Shown piece by piece: positions 1-8,841 of a stretch of DNA of 64,000 nucleotides (position 1 is its first letter; each line of letters starts with the position of its first letter). The position numbers were made by a program, and so were the translations under genes. Source of the stretch: Eubacterium oxidoreducens (GTDB lineage Bacteria > Bacillota > Clostridia > Lachnospirales > Lachnospiraceae); the NCBI RefSeq assembly GCF_900104415.1, contig NZ_FMXR01000006.1, positions 228,927-292,926 on the forward strand, written 5' to 3'. Below the pieces are notes generated by a model, which saw only the letters and a program-made list of their open reading frames with translations, was not told where the DNA came from and ran no database searches.

Positions 1-614
1 CTTTTTGTTCTTTTTCTGTTAAAGTTTTCATAGCATCCGCAAGAACTTGTTTTAGTTCTTCTTTTTCTATAACTTCTTCCGGTTGTTCAAAATGCGAATT
101 GTTTCTTGCATCCATCACAGGTTCAGAACCTTGTTCTACATATTCGTTCAATGAAACAACATTCGTCACCTTAAGCTGTGATTGCCAGTTATTCAGTTCA
201 TCTTCACTGATTTCAAGATATTTAGCAATCATTTCATCCGTTGCAACAGAACCTGTCTTAGCTTCTACTTCACGTATTGCCTCGTCAATCTTTTTTTGTT
301 TTGTTCTTACCGTTCTCGGAATCCAATCCATCTTGCGAATTTGATCCAGAATTGCTCCTCGTATCCGGAGCGATGCATATGTTTCAAATTTAACATCTTT
401 ATTTAAGTCAAATTTATCTATCGCATCAATCAGTCCAAAAATGCCATAACTAACCAAGTCGTCATATTCAACATTGTATCCAAGATACATACTAAGACGA
501 CCTGCTACAATTTTAACCAAAGATGCATATTCAATTATGATCTGTTCTCGTAAAGCTGCGCTCGGATTCTTTCGATAAGTATCCCACAACTTTTGCTTAT
601 CAACAGCCTTCATA
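1..614 (-). CDS. sigD: Flagellar sigma factor SigD/FliA (sigma-28), C-terminus cut off by window edge
   Basis: RNA polymerase sigma factor for late flagellar and chemotaxis genes. Reading the minus strand from the ATG at 614 gives about 204 codons, open to the window edge. The start MKAVDKQKLWDTYRK is followed by a sigma region 2 with EYDDLVSYGIFGLIDAID and FDLNKDVKFETYASLRIRGA, then DQIRKMDWIPR at the start of region 3, which is the pattern of the FliA/WhiG family. Region 4, which would read the -35 box, is mostly outside the window. The site AAGGGG precedes the ATG. It is the last gene of the fla/che operon seen here, so the operon makes the sigma factor for the next regulatory tier. The identification is firm; only the C-terminus is unseen. 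Confidence 0.95.
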
Positions 615-635
615 AAATTCCCCTTATCCTAAATA

Positions 636-980
636 TTAGCCCCATTCATCATCGACCGATTCGGGATTTTGTTCCAACGCACCTGTTTGCTCTTCGGACT
701 GCTCGCTTACATTTTGCTCTAAATCCGCTTCAGACGGGGCTATATCGCCGTCTTCCGTTGAGATTTCTTCCGTCTCTTCTTGTTCATCCGGTTCCAGAAT
801 GTTTTTGAAATTCTTATCTACAATGATTTTAATCACTCCGCCTAAAACCAAGAAGACAACAAGCGTAATCAAGAGTCTCTCCAGCATTATTTTCGAAGAT
901 ACTCCCGTTAAGACAGATATTAAACTAGATGCAGCACCGCCTATCAACATAATAATAAGCGGAATCTGTTTTGTCTTCAT
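636..980 (-). CDS. Small two-helix membrane protein with acidic tail, between cheD and sigD
   Basis: This 114-residue protein is not recognised. It has two hydrophobic segments at about residues 6-25 and 33-55, followed by a roughly 58-residue tail very rich in Glu, Asp, Gln and Ser and almost free of aromatic residues. It should be a membrane-anchored protein with an acidic soluble tail, probably cytoplasmic. It lies 11 bases downstream of cheD and 21 bases upstream of sigD, so it is co-transcribed with both. In Bacillus subtilis the membrane protein SwrB lies beside sigD, but on its other side, and I see no clear similarity. A role in flagellar assembly or in setting SigD activity is inference from position only. 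Confidence 0.75.
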   Translation of the reverse strand: MKTKQIPLIIMLIGGAASSLISVLTGVSSKIMLERLLITLVVFLVLGGVIKIIVDKNFKNILEPDEQEETEEISTEDGDIAPSEADLEQNVSEQSEEQTGALEQNPESVDDEWG

Positions 981-991
981 TTAACAACCTC

Positions 992-1477
992 TTATATTTT
1001 TTTCACCGGTTTTCCAACCGCCTTGATATAATAATCACCGGTATCACAATGAAGCTCTACTGTTCGTCCATAATTAAGTCCACAATCTTCTGCCTTAATT
1101 CGGATACCAAGTGATTTTAACTTTGCTTTTACAGCCTGAACATTTCGTTCTCCGACATTACCAATTGCAGAACCTCCGCTCATTTCAAACATTTTGGCTC
1201 CACCGGCAATCTTCGCCACAAGTCGCGTCTTGCCAATTCCTTGCTTTTGCAATTCTGACAACAATAAATCGATACCTGTATCCGCAAATTTTGCTTTATT
1301 GGCATTATTCTTAATTTGTGTACTATCAGGAAGCAAAATATGAACCAATCCGCCAACTTTTTTTACCGGATCGTAAAGTGCTATCCCGATACACGAACCC
1401 AACCCTAACGTCGTTAGAATGTCCGGACTTTTTGCTACTGCCAAATCGGCAATTCCTATTTTATGTACAGTTGCCAT
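992..1477 (-). CDS. cheD: Chemoreceptor glutamine deamidase CheD
   Basis: CheD converts specific glutamines of chemoreceptors to glutamate and also binds CheC, stimulating its CheY-P phosphatase. The 161-residue protein has the family core TTLGLGSCIGIALYD followed by GGLVHILLPDS. Thr23, Cys29 and His46 have the same relative spacing as the T-C-H triad known from the Thermotoga enzyme, so it should be active. Its length is normal for the family. It follows cheC by 29 bases, as in other Firmicutes where CheC and CheD work as a pair. Confidence 0.96.
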   Translation of the reverse strand: MATVHKIGIADLAVAKSPDILTTLGLGSCIGIALYDPVKKVGGLVHILLPDSTQIKNNANKAKFADTGIDLLLSELQKQGIGKTRLVAKIAGGAKMFEMSGGSAIGNVGERNVQAVKAKLKSLGIRIKAEDCGLNYGRTVELHCDTGDYYIKAVGKPVKKI

Positions 1478-1506
1478 TTTACATACCTTTACCTTTATTT
1501 CTTTGA

Positions 1507-2127
1507 TTATACCTGAATTCCAAGTGCCGTAAGAATCTTCTCATAAGATTCCACATCCGGCATAAGAATAAAGTATCCATCAATCATAACATCATCACCG
1601 AATTTTGTCTCAATTAAAAGCGCATTATCGCCCATCTGACCAAACACAATAGCCGGTACACTTAACACTGCGGCCTCCATATCAATCGCCAATGCCGGAA
1701 CCGAAGGTGCTATTGTAAGACCTGTCAGCCCTGATAACGCGGAAAGATAAGAGCCTCCTATAATATTACCGATTTCTTTTAATGCCGACATATCCATTTC
1801 ATCAAAAGGTGCACTATATTCCGGATCACGCATCATCAATTTATTAACAAGATATTGTGCGGAAGGAAGACTTAAAATGAACATCATGCTACCCGAAATA
1901 TCTTCCATAACTTCTAGATAAATACCGGCAACAACGTCTTCCTCAGGTCCAATTGCCGTTGGCAATTCCTGACACTCCATAAGTTTTACACTAGGCACGC
2001 TCATATCAACTTTAAATCCAAGCATGCTTGCAATTGCTGTAGTTGCATTTCCTGCTCCGATGTTTCCAATTTCTTTTAAAACATCAAGATACATACTATT
2101 AATATTATCAAATGTATTTTCTGCCAT
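1507..2127 (-). CDS. cheC: CheY-P phosphatase CheC
   Basis: CheC removes phosphate from CheY-P in the adaptation branch used by Firmicutes. The 206-residue protein has the expected pseudo-repeat: an N-terminal LKEIGNIGAGNATTAI motif near residues 15-30 and a second LKEIGNIIGGSYLSAL motif near 116-131, each carrying the E-x2-N phosphatase signature. Both sites look intact. It heads the group cheC-cheD-unknown-sigD, which is separated from cheW by a strong hairpin and may therefore be expressed at a different level from cheA-cheW. Confidence 0.96.
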   Translation of the reverse strand: MAENTFDNINSMYLDVLKEIGNIGAGNATTAIASMLGFKVDMSVPSVKLMECQELPTAIGPEEDVVAGIYLEVMEDISGSMMFILSLPSAQYLVNKLMMRDPEYSAPFDEMDMSALKEIGNIIGGSYLSALSGLTGLTIAPSVPALAIDMEAAVLSVPAIVFGQMGDNALLIETKFGDDVMIDGYFILMPDVESYEKILTALGIQV

Positions 2128-2159
2128 TATTGATTACCTCATATATTTTTTAACACAAA

Positions 2160-2187
2160 GGGACTGAGCATGTCACATCTCAGTCCC
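2160..2187 (-). terminator. Hairpin between cheW and cheC (attenuator or processing site)
   Basis: The 9-bp arms GGGACTGAG and CTCAGTCCC are perfect complements around a 10-base loop. Downstream on the minus strand comes TTTGTGTT, a poor U-tract. It lies in the 112-base gap between cheW and cheC, one of the larger gaps in the operon. It could act as a partial terminator, an RNA end protector or a cleavage site; the weak U-tract argues against full termination. Confidence 0.6.
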
Positions 2188-2239
2188 ATAAACATTTCAT
2201 CATGCGCAAAGATGGCCGAGAAAACTATATGTTCTTCGT

Positions 2240-2704
2240 TTAAACAGCTTCATTCTCTTCAATAATCTTATTGATATCGAACAAAGAAATCAGCTGATTG
2301 CCGTTCTTGCCAATGCCATTAATAAAGTTCGACTTTTGATCCTTTTTCGTATCCACATTACGATCAATCTCATCATCACCAAGCATCACGACTTCTTTTA
2401 CTTCATCTACGACAATGCCAAGCTTAGCCGCTTCTTCAGCTTTTAAAATGATAATTCTCGAAAGATTTGTTTCTACATCATTCTCAAGTCCCATCTTTGT
2501 ACGAATACTCATAACCGGCACAATCTCACCTCTAAGGTTGATGATTCCCTTAAAATAATGCTGTGCTTTTGGAACTCTGGTAATCGGCTGCATTCGAACA
2601 ATATTATCAACATAACCAATATCGATTCCATATTGTTCTTCTCCAATATGTACTACAATATATTGTTTCTTTTCCACTTCTACAGTTTCCATTAAATCTG
2701 CCAT
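2240..2704 (-). CDS. cheW: Chemotaxis coupling protein CheW
   Basis: CheW links chemoreceptors to the kinase CheA in the membrane array. The 154-residue protein consists of a single CheW domain, with EEQYGIDIGYVDNIVR, an ITRVPKAQHYFKGIINLRGE segment and a closing DINKI. I place the start at the ATG at 2704 because AAGGAGG lies 9 bases upstream; an in-frame TTG two codons earlier is less well placed. It follows cheA by only 14 bases. Confidence 0.95.
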   Translation of the reverse strand: MADLMETVEVEKKQYIVVHIGEEQYGIDIGYVDNIVRMQPITRVPKAQHYFKGIINLRGEIVPVMSIRTKMGLENDVETNLSRIIILKAEEAAKLGIVVDEVKEVVMLGDDEIDRNVDTKKDQKSNFINGIGKNGNQLISLFDINKIIEENEAV

Positions 2705-2718
2705 GTTCAAAAGCCTCC

Positions 2719-4818
2719 TTACATCAATGTATTTACATCAAGAATCAATGCTACTTCACCATCACCAAGAATCGTTGCCCCGGAAATAATCTTATTTCCA
2801 TTTATGTATTTTCCTAATGACTTAATAACAATTTCCTGCTGTCCCATCAGATCATCTACTACAAGACCAACCTGACGCTCACCTTTCTTGACAATTACAA
2901 CAGTAAGGTTATCAGACTCATCATCTCTCGGTTCTATATCGAGCATCTGATTTAAGCGAATCAGTGGAATCACATCTCCACGAATATGAATTACTTCATC
3001 CGCCTGCACATATTTAATATCATCTTTGTTGATATATTCAATATTTGCAATAGATCCAAGTGCAATTGCATACTTTTCTTGTCCAACCACAACCATCAGT
3101 GCCTGAATAATCGCAAGTGTAAGTGGAAGTCTAACCGTGAACTTCGTTCCTTGTCCAAACACACTATGTGTTTCAACATCTCCGCCAAGAGCTTCAATAT
3201 TGGACTTAACTACATCCAGACCAACGCCTCGACCTGAAATATCGGTAATTTCTTTTGCCATTGAAAAGCTTGGCATAAACAACAAATCGATAACCTCTTT
3301 ATCTGATAAGGCTTCTGCCTGTTCTTCCGTATACATGCCTCTTTCGATTGCTTTATTACGTACTTTTTCAATATCAATACCATTACCATCATCACTGACT
3401 TCAATAATGACATTATTACCTTCCTGGAACGCATTTAATGTAATGGTTCCCGTTTCAGGCTTACCTCTTTCACGTCTTGTTTCCGCATTTTCCAAACCAT
3501 GATCGGCTGAATTACGAAGCAAATGCTGAAGTGGATCCCCAATCTGGTCAACAACAGTACGATCAAGTTCGGTATCTTCACCGCTCATATGAAGTTCCAT
3601 CTTCTTGTCAAGTTTCTTAGACAAATCTCGAATCATACGAGGGAATTTATTAACAACGCTTTCAATTGGAACCATTCGAACTTTCATAACAGATTCATGA
3701 AGATTCGTTGTGATTCTTTCAAGATATTCAATCTGTTCATGGAACATCTGTGATTCAAAAGAACCTTCTTCTGTTGCGGAAATCGAAACAAGTGAATTCT
3801 TAGCAATAATAAGCTCACTTACCTGATTCATCAAAGCATCGAGTTTTTCAATATCAACACGGATTGTTCTACTGGTAACCGGTTTTGCTGCCGTCTTCTT
3901 AGCCGGAGTCTTAGCCGGTGTTTCCTTCTTCTCTACCTTAGGAGCAGGTGATGATTCCTTCTTTTCTTCTACAACTGCAGGTGCAGTTTCTTCTTTATCT
4001 TCCTTAGGCATATCCTTAGGAACATCATCAAGTTCTGCCCATACAACATCCGAAATTTCTGAAACAGCCTTAATCGCGCTAATAACCGGTTCAATATCCT
4101 GACTTGTCACAAACAAAAAGCTAAAGTCATTTTCAAAATTTTCATCTTCAATATCCTGTGAGCTTGGAAGATAAGCCATAATCTGACCTGCTTCTTCTAC
4201 TGCTTTAAATACAAGGAATGCTCTTGCAGCTTTTAACAAGCATTCTTCCTCAATATATACCGTAAATCCATAAAGTTTGAGGCCATCTTTTAGGTCGTTT
4301 TGAATAGATTCCGTTTCATTTTCATCTACACGGATATTCTTATAATGCGCTCTATCATCTTCATCAGATGCCTCTTGCTCATCCTGTGTTTCTTTTGCTT
4401 CTTCATCTGATTCTTCCGAAATCTCCTGTCCGGTACCGGAAGCTAAAACCCTGTTCAATTCCTTAATCAAGGCTTCATTATCATCTGTTCCTTCATCCGA
4501 AGTTGCTTTTACATTATCAAGGTATCCCTCAATCGCATCTAAGCACTCAAAAATCACGTCAATCAATTCGCTATTGACTTTCATGTTTCCGCTTCGGACT
4601 TCTTGAAATACATTTTCCATATCATGAGTCAAGTGTTGCATTCTCTTGAATCCCATGGTGCCCGCCATACCCTTAAGTGAGTGCGCCGCACGGAAAATCT
4701 CATTAATCATGTCCATGTTGTCAGGTTCATTTTCCAGCGTCATAACACTGTCGGAAAGATCCTGCAAATGTCCATTTGTCTCATCGATAAAAATCTCCAG
4801 ATATTGACTAACATCCAT
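2719..4818 (-). CDS. cheA: Chemotaxis histidine kinase CheA
   Basis: CheA autophosphorylates in response to receptor state and passes phosphate to CheY and CheB. The 699-residue protein has an HPt domain with AAHSLKGMAGTMGF (phosphorylated His46), a P2-like response-regulator docking region around residues 175-265, a Pro/Lys/Ala-rich linker around 275-315, a dimerisation helix pair with LDALMNQVSELIIAKN, the ATPase domain with LLRNSADHGLE and GRGVGLDVVK, and a C-terminal CheW-like domain. All key residues are present. It overlaps nothing but follows cheB by one base, so translational coupling is likely. Confidence 0.97.
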   Translation of the reverse strand: MDVSQYLEIFIDETNGHLQDLSDSVMTLENEPDNMDMINEIFRAAHSLKGMAGTMGFKRMQHLTHDMENVFQEVRSGNMKVNSELIDVIFECLDAIEGYLDNVKATSDEGTDDNEALIKELNRVLASGTGQEISEESDEEAKETQDEQEASDEDDRAHYKNIRVDENETESIQNDLKDGLKLYGFTVYIEEECLLKAARAFLVFKAVEEAGQIMAYLPSSQDIEDENFENDFSFLFVTSQDIEPVISAIKAVSEISDVVWAELDDVPKDMPKEDKEETAPAVVEEKKESSPAPKVEKKETPAKTPAKKTAAKPVTSRTIRVDIEKLDALMNQVSELIIAKNSLVSISATEEGSFESQMFHEQIEYLERITTNLHESVMKVRMVPIESVVNKFPRMIRDLSKKLDKKMELHMSGEDTELDRTVVDQIGDPLQHLLRNSADHGLENAETRRERGKPETGTITLNAFQEGNNVIIEVSDDGNGIDIEKVRNKAIERGMYTEEQAEALSDKEVIDLLFMPSFSMAKEITDISGRGVGLDVVKSNIEALGGDVETHSVFGQGTKFTVRLPLTLAIIQALMVVVGQEKYAIALGSIANIEYINKDDIKYVQADEVIHIRGDVIPLIRLNQMLDIEPRDDESDNLTVVIVKKGERQVGLVVDDLMGQQEIVIKSLGKYINGNKIISGATILGDGEVALILDVNTLM

Positions 4819-4819
4819 C

Positions 4820-5893
4820 TTACCTTATCCCCACTTTCTTGTTAATTGAGGAAGCAACTTCTGTCAATGGAACAACTTCATCTACTAATCCGGTCTCTGC
4901 AATTGCCTTTGGCATTCCGTACACAACGCAAGTCTCTTCATTTTGAGAAATAATGTGAATTTTCTTTTTCTTTTTCAAAGAGACAATACCTTCTGTACCA
5001 TCTGCCCCCATACCCGTTAATACAACACAGGTAATCTCGTCAAACTTGCTTTGTTTAAGCGACTCATACATCAGATTGGCATATGGTCTAAGACCTCCAA
5101 CTGCCGGAGACTTATCTAAATGAATCTTATGTGATCCATCCGGACACGGAACCACTTCAAAATGAAATCCCCCCGGAGCCACAAGCAATTTGCCTTTCTC
5201 AAGTTTGTCGCCTTCTTTTGCCTCAGCCACTTCGATGTTACTGATTTCGTTTAATCGATCCGCCATAGACTTTGTAAATCCAGCCGGCATATGCTGCACC
5301 AATAAAAGCGGCGCATCAATATTTCCTGCAATGAATGGAATTACGCTTTGTAAAGCCTTAGGTCCTCCCGTCGAGCTTGCAATTGCAATGCACTTTTTCC
5401 CACCTCGGGATTTCGGAGCATTAATTGCAGCTTTTGGTACGGTTCCTTTCTTCGGCGGCGTCGGAGTCGGTGCAAAGAAATTCTTGCTATTGCCTGATTT
5501 TAATACCGCATTCACAATGTCAAGTAAACGCTTTTTAAAATCATCGCCCCTTGCTTTGCCGATATTGTCCGGCTTAGTTACAAAATCAATTGCCCCAAGT
5601 TCCATTGCTTTAATCGTAACATCTGCATCTTTAGTTGTAAGAGTGCTGACCATGATTACCGTAGCTTTGATTCGTTCCTTCTGCAGTTTTTCAAGAAGCT
5701 GAAGGCCATCCATACGCGGCATATTTACATCAAGCAAAACAGCATCGTATTTCTTATTTTTGATTGCTTCAAAAGCTTCCTGTCCATCTCTGCAAACATC
5801 TTTTGCTTCATAATCACTGTCTGTGTTGATTATATCACAGATTACCCTTCTCATAAGTGCAGAGTCATCAACAACTAAAAGATTTTTTTTCAT
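4820..5893 (-). CDS. cheB: Chemotaxis methylesterase CheB
   Basis: CheB removes methyl groups from chemoreceptors when phosphorylated by CheA. The 357-residue protein has a receiver domain (acidic pair D9/D10, phosphorylated D55 in LLDVNMPRMDG) and a C-terminal esterase with the Ser motif IASSTGGPKALQ, the His motif LLVQHMPAGFT and the Asp motif TGMGADGTEG, giving a complete catalytic triad. A run of five lysines near residues 308-312 is encoded by an A-rich stretch, but the frame stays open and the ending is family-like. It lies two bases from the PilZ gene. Confidence 0.97.
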   Translation of the reverse strand: MKKNLLVVDDSALMRRVICDIINTDSDYEAKDVCRDGQEAFEAIKNKKYDAVLLDVNMPRMDGLQLLEKLQKERIKATVIMVSTLTTKDADVTIKAMELGAIDFVTKPDNIGKARGDDFKKRLLDIVNAVLKSGNSKNFFAPTPTPPKKGTVPKAAINAPKSRGGKKCIAIASSTGGPKALQSVIPFIAGNIDAPLLLVQHMPAGFTKSMADRLNEISNIEVAEAKEGDKLEKGKLLVAPGGFHFEVVPCPDGSHKIHLDKSPAVGGLRPYANLMYESLKQSKFDEITCVVLTGMGADGTEGIVSLKKKKKIHIISQNEETCVVYGMPKAIAETGLVDEVVPLTEVASSINKKVGIR

Positions 5894-5895
5894 AA

Positions 5896-6627
5896 TCAGA
5901 CCTTCTTTATTATTTTTCTTTCTTCCAGGAATATTTGTTTAATCAAAGTATCCTGAATGCTTTTATCTAGGGCTACAAATTTTAACCGAACTGCATATTT
6001 ATTTTTTATACGTTCGGATATTTCACATTCAATCGTCTGTGCCATTAGCTGATATAATTTATTGTCGTTGCTATCCGATAGGAAGAACTTTACTAAGATC
6101 AATTCATCCTTTTCTAACGGATGTGACAACAAAAGCTTTACACCGCCCCCACTTATATTCACAATCGTTCCATGGAGTAATTCGTTTGGCTGTGTCAATA
6201 AAGCTTTTTGATATTGCTCTTCAATCTCTAAGCCTTCTTCCAAAGGAATTCGAAAATAAGACACATCAATCAATTTACTTAGTCTGAAAAATTCTCTTCT
6301 TTGAAACTTCTTTATATCCGAAACCAGATCAACATCTAACGTCAAAAGTCCATCATCATTAAATCGCTGCCTTACCATGCAATCAACAGAAAATAAACCT
6401 TTTTTTGTATATACAATTGCCTCAAAATCAGTTCCTACCGGAAATAAAATAGTCTTTCCAGCTTGGGTAGGCATTGCAATTCGAATAGATCCATCTTCAT
6501 TGATATCAAATATGGAACTTTTAAAAATCAGAACTGTCTGATTTCCCATTATTTGATTTATATTTTTAACTACTTTTATGTCAATCTTATCCCCGGGATT
6601 AAACCTCTCTAATGGCATTTTTTTCAA
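5896..6627 (-). CDS. PilZ-domain c-di-GMP receptor, YcgR/YpfA/DgrA-like flagellar brake
   Basis: This 243-residue protein has a YcgR-like N-terminal domain (about residues 8-105) and a C-terminal PilZ domain (about 108-235). The c-di-GMP binding signatures are visible: R111-x3-R115 in RREFFR and the NISGGG motif at residues 157-162. Proteins of this layout bind c-di-GMP and slow or curb flagellar rotation. It lies between flhG and cheB, overlapping the flhG stop by four bases, the usual place for this gene in Clostridia. The binding role follows from the motifs; the target (stator or switch) is inferred from YcgR and DgrA. Confidence 0.9.
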   Translation of the reverse strand: MKKMPLERFNPGDKIDIKVVKNINQIMGNQTVLIFKSSIFDINEDGSIRIAMPTQAGKTILFPVGTDFEAIVYTKKGLFSVDCMVRQRFNDDGLLTLDVDLVSDIKKFQRREFFRLSKLIDVSYFRIPLEEGLEIEEQYQKALLTQPNELLHGTIVNISGGGVKLLLSHPLEKDELILVKFFLSDSNDNKLYQLMAQTIECEISERIKNKYAVRLKFVALDKSIQDTLIKQIFLEERKIIKKV

Positions 6628-7505
6628 CTCCTACTGTATATTAAATCGGCAAATATGCCTGAAAATCCACGTCTGATTTTTATTTCATTTGAAATATTTT
6701 CATCCAAAAGTTTACTTGCAAGCAATTCAAATGCCCTTGCAGATCGTGCATTCGGATTTTTCATAGAAATTGGTTTTTGCTCTCGAATTGCTTTTTCCAA
6801 AGCAAGATCCGCCGGAATCATACCAAGATACTCGATACTACCCGACAAAAACTGATGCACTACCGTATCTAATTTATGAAAAACCTCAAGTCCATCCTCT
6901 CTTGAATGAACTTTATTCGCAATCACCCGTACCTTAGCTTCTTTTTGGGAAAACTTAGGACTATGATATAGCGACTTGAGCAAAGAATACGAATCCGTAA
7001 GCGAACTCGGTTCCGGAGTCGAAACCAATAACACCTCCGGACTAGCCAGCACAAATTCCATCACAGCATCCGAAATTCCTGCTCCGGTATCAATCAAAAT
7101 AATATCCGCAAGATAATCTAGTTGCGATAAACTTCTAACAAGATATTCGATCTGTTCTTTTGTCAAATTATTCAGTCCTGCAACAGCATTTCCACCGGAA
7201 ACAAAATCAACTCCCATAGGGCCTTTTGTGATAATCTCTTCCATGGATTTGTCTCTGTAAATGAGATCGCTAAGGTTATATTTCGGAATAGATCCAAACA
7301 TAACTTCAACATTAGCAAGACCAAAATCTGCATCAAAAATTATAACCTTTTTCCCCTTTTTCCGCAACTGCACGGCTAGGTTCACGGCAAGATTTGACTT
7401 ACCCACACCACCTTTTCCACTGGTAATTGTAATCACTCTGGCGGGTTGGCTTTCTCTTTGATTTTTTGCCTTAATTATATTTCGGAGTCCTTCTGCCTGG
7501 TCCAT
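6624..7505 (-). CDS. flhG: FlhG/FleN (YlxH) MinD-like ATPase controlling flagellar number
   Basis: FlhG is a MinD-type ATPase that activates the GTPase FlhF and sets the number and position of flagella. I choose the ATG at 7505, giving 293 residues, because the protein then begins MDQAEGLRNI, the DQAxxLR motif known to stimulate FlhF. The deviant Walker A is TSGKGGVGKSNLAVNLA, and DADFGLANVEVMFG and LIDTGAGISDAV follow as expected. It overlaps the end of flhF by 31 bases, so the two are translationally coupled. That coupling matters because flhF carries a frameshift. Confidence 0.95.
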   Translation of the reverse strand: MDQAEGLRNIIKAKNQRESQPARVITITSGKGGVGKSNLAVNLAVQLRKKGKKVIIFDADFGLANVEVMFGSIPKYNLSDLIYRDKSMEEIITKGPMGVDFVSGGNAVAGLNNLTKEQIEYLVRSLSQLDYLADIILIDTGAGISDAVMEFVLASPEVLLVSTPEPSSLTDSYSLLKSLYHSPKFSQKEAKVRVIANKVHSREDGLEVFHKLDTVVHQFLSGSIEYLGMIPADLALEKAIREQKPISMKNPNARSARAFELLASKLLDENISNEIKIRRGFSGIFADLIYSRS

Positions 7506-8841
7506 GATTCTCTCCCTCCCAGAAGCTGTTTTACAATCTTTTGCGAATTGAAGCGTTCGATATCTTCTGGCACATTTTGTCCATTCGTAACAAAGGAAAT
7601 AGGTGCTCCCGTATACAAACAAACATTCAAAAGATTACCAAAACGATTTGTTTCATCCAGCTTCGTAAATATTAAATCAAAATCACAGATCTGTGCATAA
7701 GAATCTGCAATATCGAGCAAATCACTATATTTAGTTGTCGCACTCAAAACCAAATATACCGTTTTATCGTAAGCCGTAGATGTTTTGGATATAAGACGTC
7801 TCACATCATCTTTTTGTTCTTTTGCTTTATGTGAAAATCCAGCTGTATCTACGAGCACTGCATCATAATCGGTCAGTTGTTCAAGTGCATCATTCACCTC
7901 TTCCGGCGAGTATACAACCTGTAATGGAGCATCCAAAATATTAGCGTATGTATGAAGCTGCTCCGCCGCTGCGATTCGATAGGTATCAGCTGTTAGAAAC
8001 GCAACCTTTTTGCCACTCTCAACTTTTAATTTCGAAGCAACTTTAGCAATTGTAGTTGTTTTTCCGACACCGGTCGGACCAACAAAGAAATATACCTTTG
8101 GATGTTTTCCTTCTAAATTGATTCCTTCATTTTGCCCGAATTTCAAAATAATTTTTTGATAAATATTAGAAAGCATAACATCCATACTGCTTGAACTTCG
8201 CAATACGCCATCCATTTCATCTAAGATTTGATTTGCATATTTTTCATCAACCTCATTTTCCAGAAGAACCTTATAAACCATCTTCATAACACGTAGGCTT
8301 TCCTGATTACGCGAAGGTCTTGTCGGCACCGATTGTTCTTCCTTCATCTGTTCATCCAAAGAGTTTTTGACATTCTCAAGACGACTGTCAAGGTCTCGTT
8401 TTGTTTTTTCCGATTTCTTCGCATATCTTTCAAGCGCAGACACTTGCGCTCCGTCCCCCACATTCTGTGCAAATATATCTTTTTGTTGCTGATTACTTCG
8501 TAAAAGCGGTTGAATCTTCTCCATCGTGTCTGCAACTTTTTTGCCTGTGCAGAAGCTGACATTTCATGTACAGGTTGTGTCGGTAAAGGAATCTCTTCAT
8601 CTGCCGCAAGATTAATCTTCTCCGGTCTTGTCTGTTCGAGCTGAAAACCCTTCGCATCTTTTGCATCATCTTGATCTTCAATTGCTGCCGTTACTTCAAA
8701 AGATACTCCTTTGAAAATCCCTGCCAAACCTTTTGACTTTACAGCTCTAACACTCATAATAATTGCTTTTGGTCCAAGTTCCTGTTTTGCTTTTTCCTTT
8801 GCTTCTTCTTCTGTTTTCCCAAGAAATTTTTTAATCGTCAT
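7475..8841 (-). CDS. flhF: FlhF SRP-type GTPase, read through a -1 frameshift at 8536-8542
   Basis: FlhF places the flagellum. The gene is in two frames. From the ATG at 8841 frame 0 encodes the family N-terminus (MTIKKFLGKTEEEAKEKA) up to Lys102, then an unrelated basic tail, stopping at 8344 (165 residues). The rest of FlhF, including GPTGVGKTTTIAKVASK, DTYRIAAAEQL and VDTAGFSHK, is in the -1 frame, ending at 7475. Joining at A AAA AAG gives about 455 residues, normal for FlhF. The downstream frame has an ATG at 8524 but no ribosome binding site. Possible explanations are programmed -1 frameshifting, a lost A (A7 to A6) by mutation or phase variation, or sequencing error. No other lesion is visible. 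Confidence 0.85.
8536..8542 (-). other. Slippery heptamer A AAA AAG at the flhF frame change
   Basis: On the minus strand the bases read GCA AAA AAG TTG in the upstream frame, so the heptamer A AAA AAG is in the exact phase used for -1 slippage, as in Escherichia coli dnaX. After slippage reading continues GTT GCA GAC ACG ATG, which is the frame of the FlhF GTPase domain. I see no convincing Shine-Dalgarno stimulator about 10 bases upstream and no strong stem-loop just downstream, which weakens the programmed-frameshift reading. Confidence 0.6.

Noticed and set aside
4940..4990. Frameshift in cheB at an A-rich stretch encoding five lysines
   Set aside because: The frame stays open, and the C-terminus after it has family-like sequence and normal length.
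7475..8524. Independent gene starting at the ATG at 8524
   Set aside because: There is no ribosome site, and the sequence is the second part of FlhF continued from the upstream frame.
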